Made by a program: the position numbers and the translations under genes. The notes below the pieces were generated by a model that had not been told where the DNA came from, ran no database searches, and saw only the letters and a program-made list of their open reading frames with translations. Below are positions 5,436 to 5,496 of a stretch of DNA of 5,496 bases, in pieces (position 1 is the stretch's first letter; each line of letters begins with the position of its first letter). The stretch lies in assembly GCA_900539695.1 (NCBI GenBank), contig UQDG01000049.1, positions 1-5,496 on the forward strand, read 5' to 3'. The stretch is from an uncultured Oscillospiraceae bacterium. Lineage in GTDB: Bacteria; Bacillota; Clostridia; Oscillospirales; Ruminococcaceae.

Positions 5436-5496
5436 AAGAACTATGGCAATACCGCATAATTCTAAGTGCCGATACGGCGAGCGAGGTGCGGCAGCT

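Noticed and set aside
4875..5459. Plus-strand open frame overlapping the end of murE and the repressor gene
   Set aside because: It passes through the terminator stem and is antisense to a clear DtxR-family protein with its own promoter and Shine-Dalgarno.
5467..5493. GC-rich dyads near the right edge (GCCG-ATA-CGGC, or TGCCG with CGGCA)
   Set aside because: The arms are only 4-5 bases, no T-run follows within the window, and the element is cut by the edge; it could be part of a repeat or hairpin but cannot be supported.

Overview
The window looks like a chromosomal segment of a high-GC member of the Clostridia, most plausibly an Oscillospiraceae/Ruminococcaceae gut anaerobe (Faecalibacterium/Subdoligranulum-like). 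The reasons are strong G/C preference at third codon positions, good AGGAGG-type ribosome binding sites, AT-rich Firmicute-style promoters, and protein families typical of Gram-positive anaerobes. The taxonomic call is inference; no rRNA or other marker gene is present.

Layout: positions 1-120 hold the possible last codons of an upstream gene and an intrinsic terminator. A promoter region (about 150-205) carries a perfect 8-bp inverted repeat and precedes three codirectional genes: a glutamine-hydrolysing asparagine synthetase-type amidotransferase (asnB, 248-2098), an ATP-grasp ligase resembling the D-aspartate ligases of peptidoglycan synthesis (2148-3374), and a Mur ligase of the streptococcal lysine-adding MurE type (3464-4921). 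A hairpin lies in each of the two intergenic gaps; the second is terminator-like with a short T-run. A near-perfect bidirectional terminator (4934-4973) separates murE from a convergent gene on the minus strand (4977-5351), a short DtxR/MntR-type metal-dependent repressor with its own promoter and paired palindromes over the -35 element. The last ~75 bases hold no gene that I can support.

How the genes fit together: MurE adds the third residue of the peptidoglycan stem peptide, an Asl-type ATP-grasp enzyme would attach a (D-)amino acid to the side chain of that residue, and an AsnB-type enzyme would amidate a carboxylate of the stem or cross-bridge. The three genes therefore read as a small peptidoglycan-precursor module. 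The MurE specificity loop is DNPD rather than the DNPR of diaminopimelate-adding enzymes, which suggests that lysine, ornithine or another amino acid is added, unusual for a Clostridia-like background. The repressor is a separate transcription unit with no visible functional link to the cluster.
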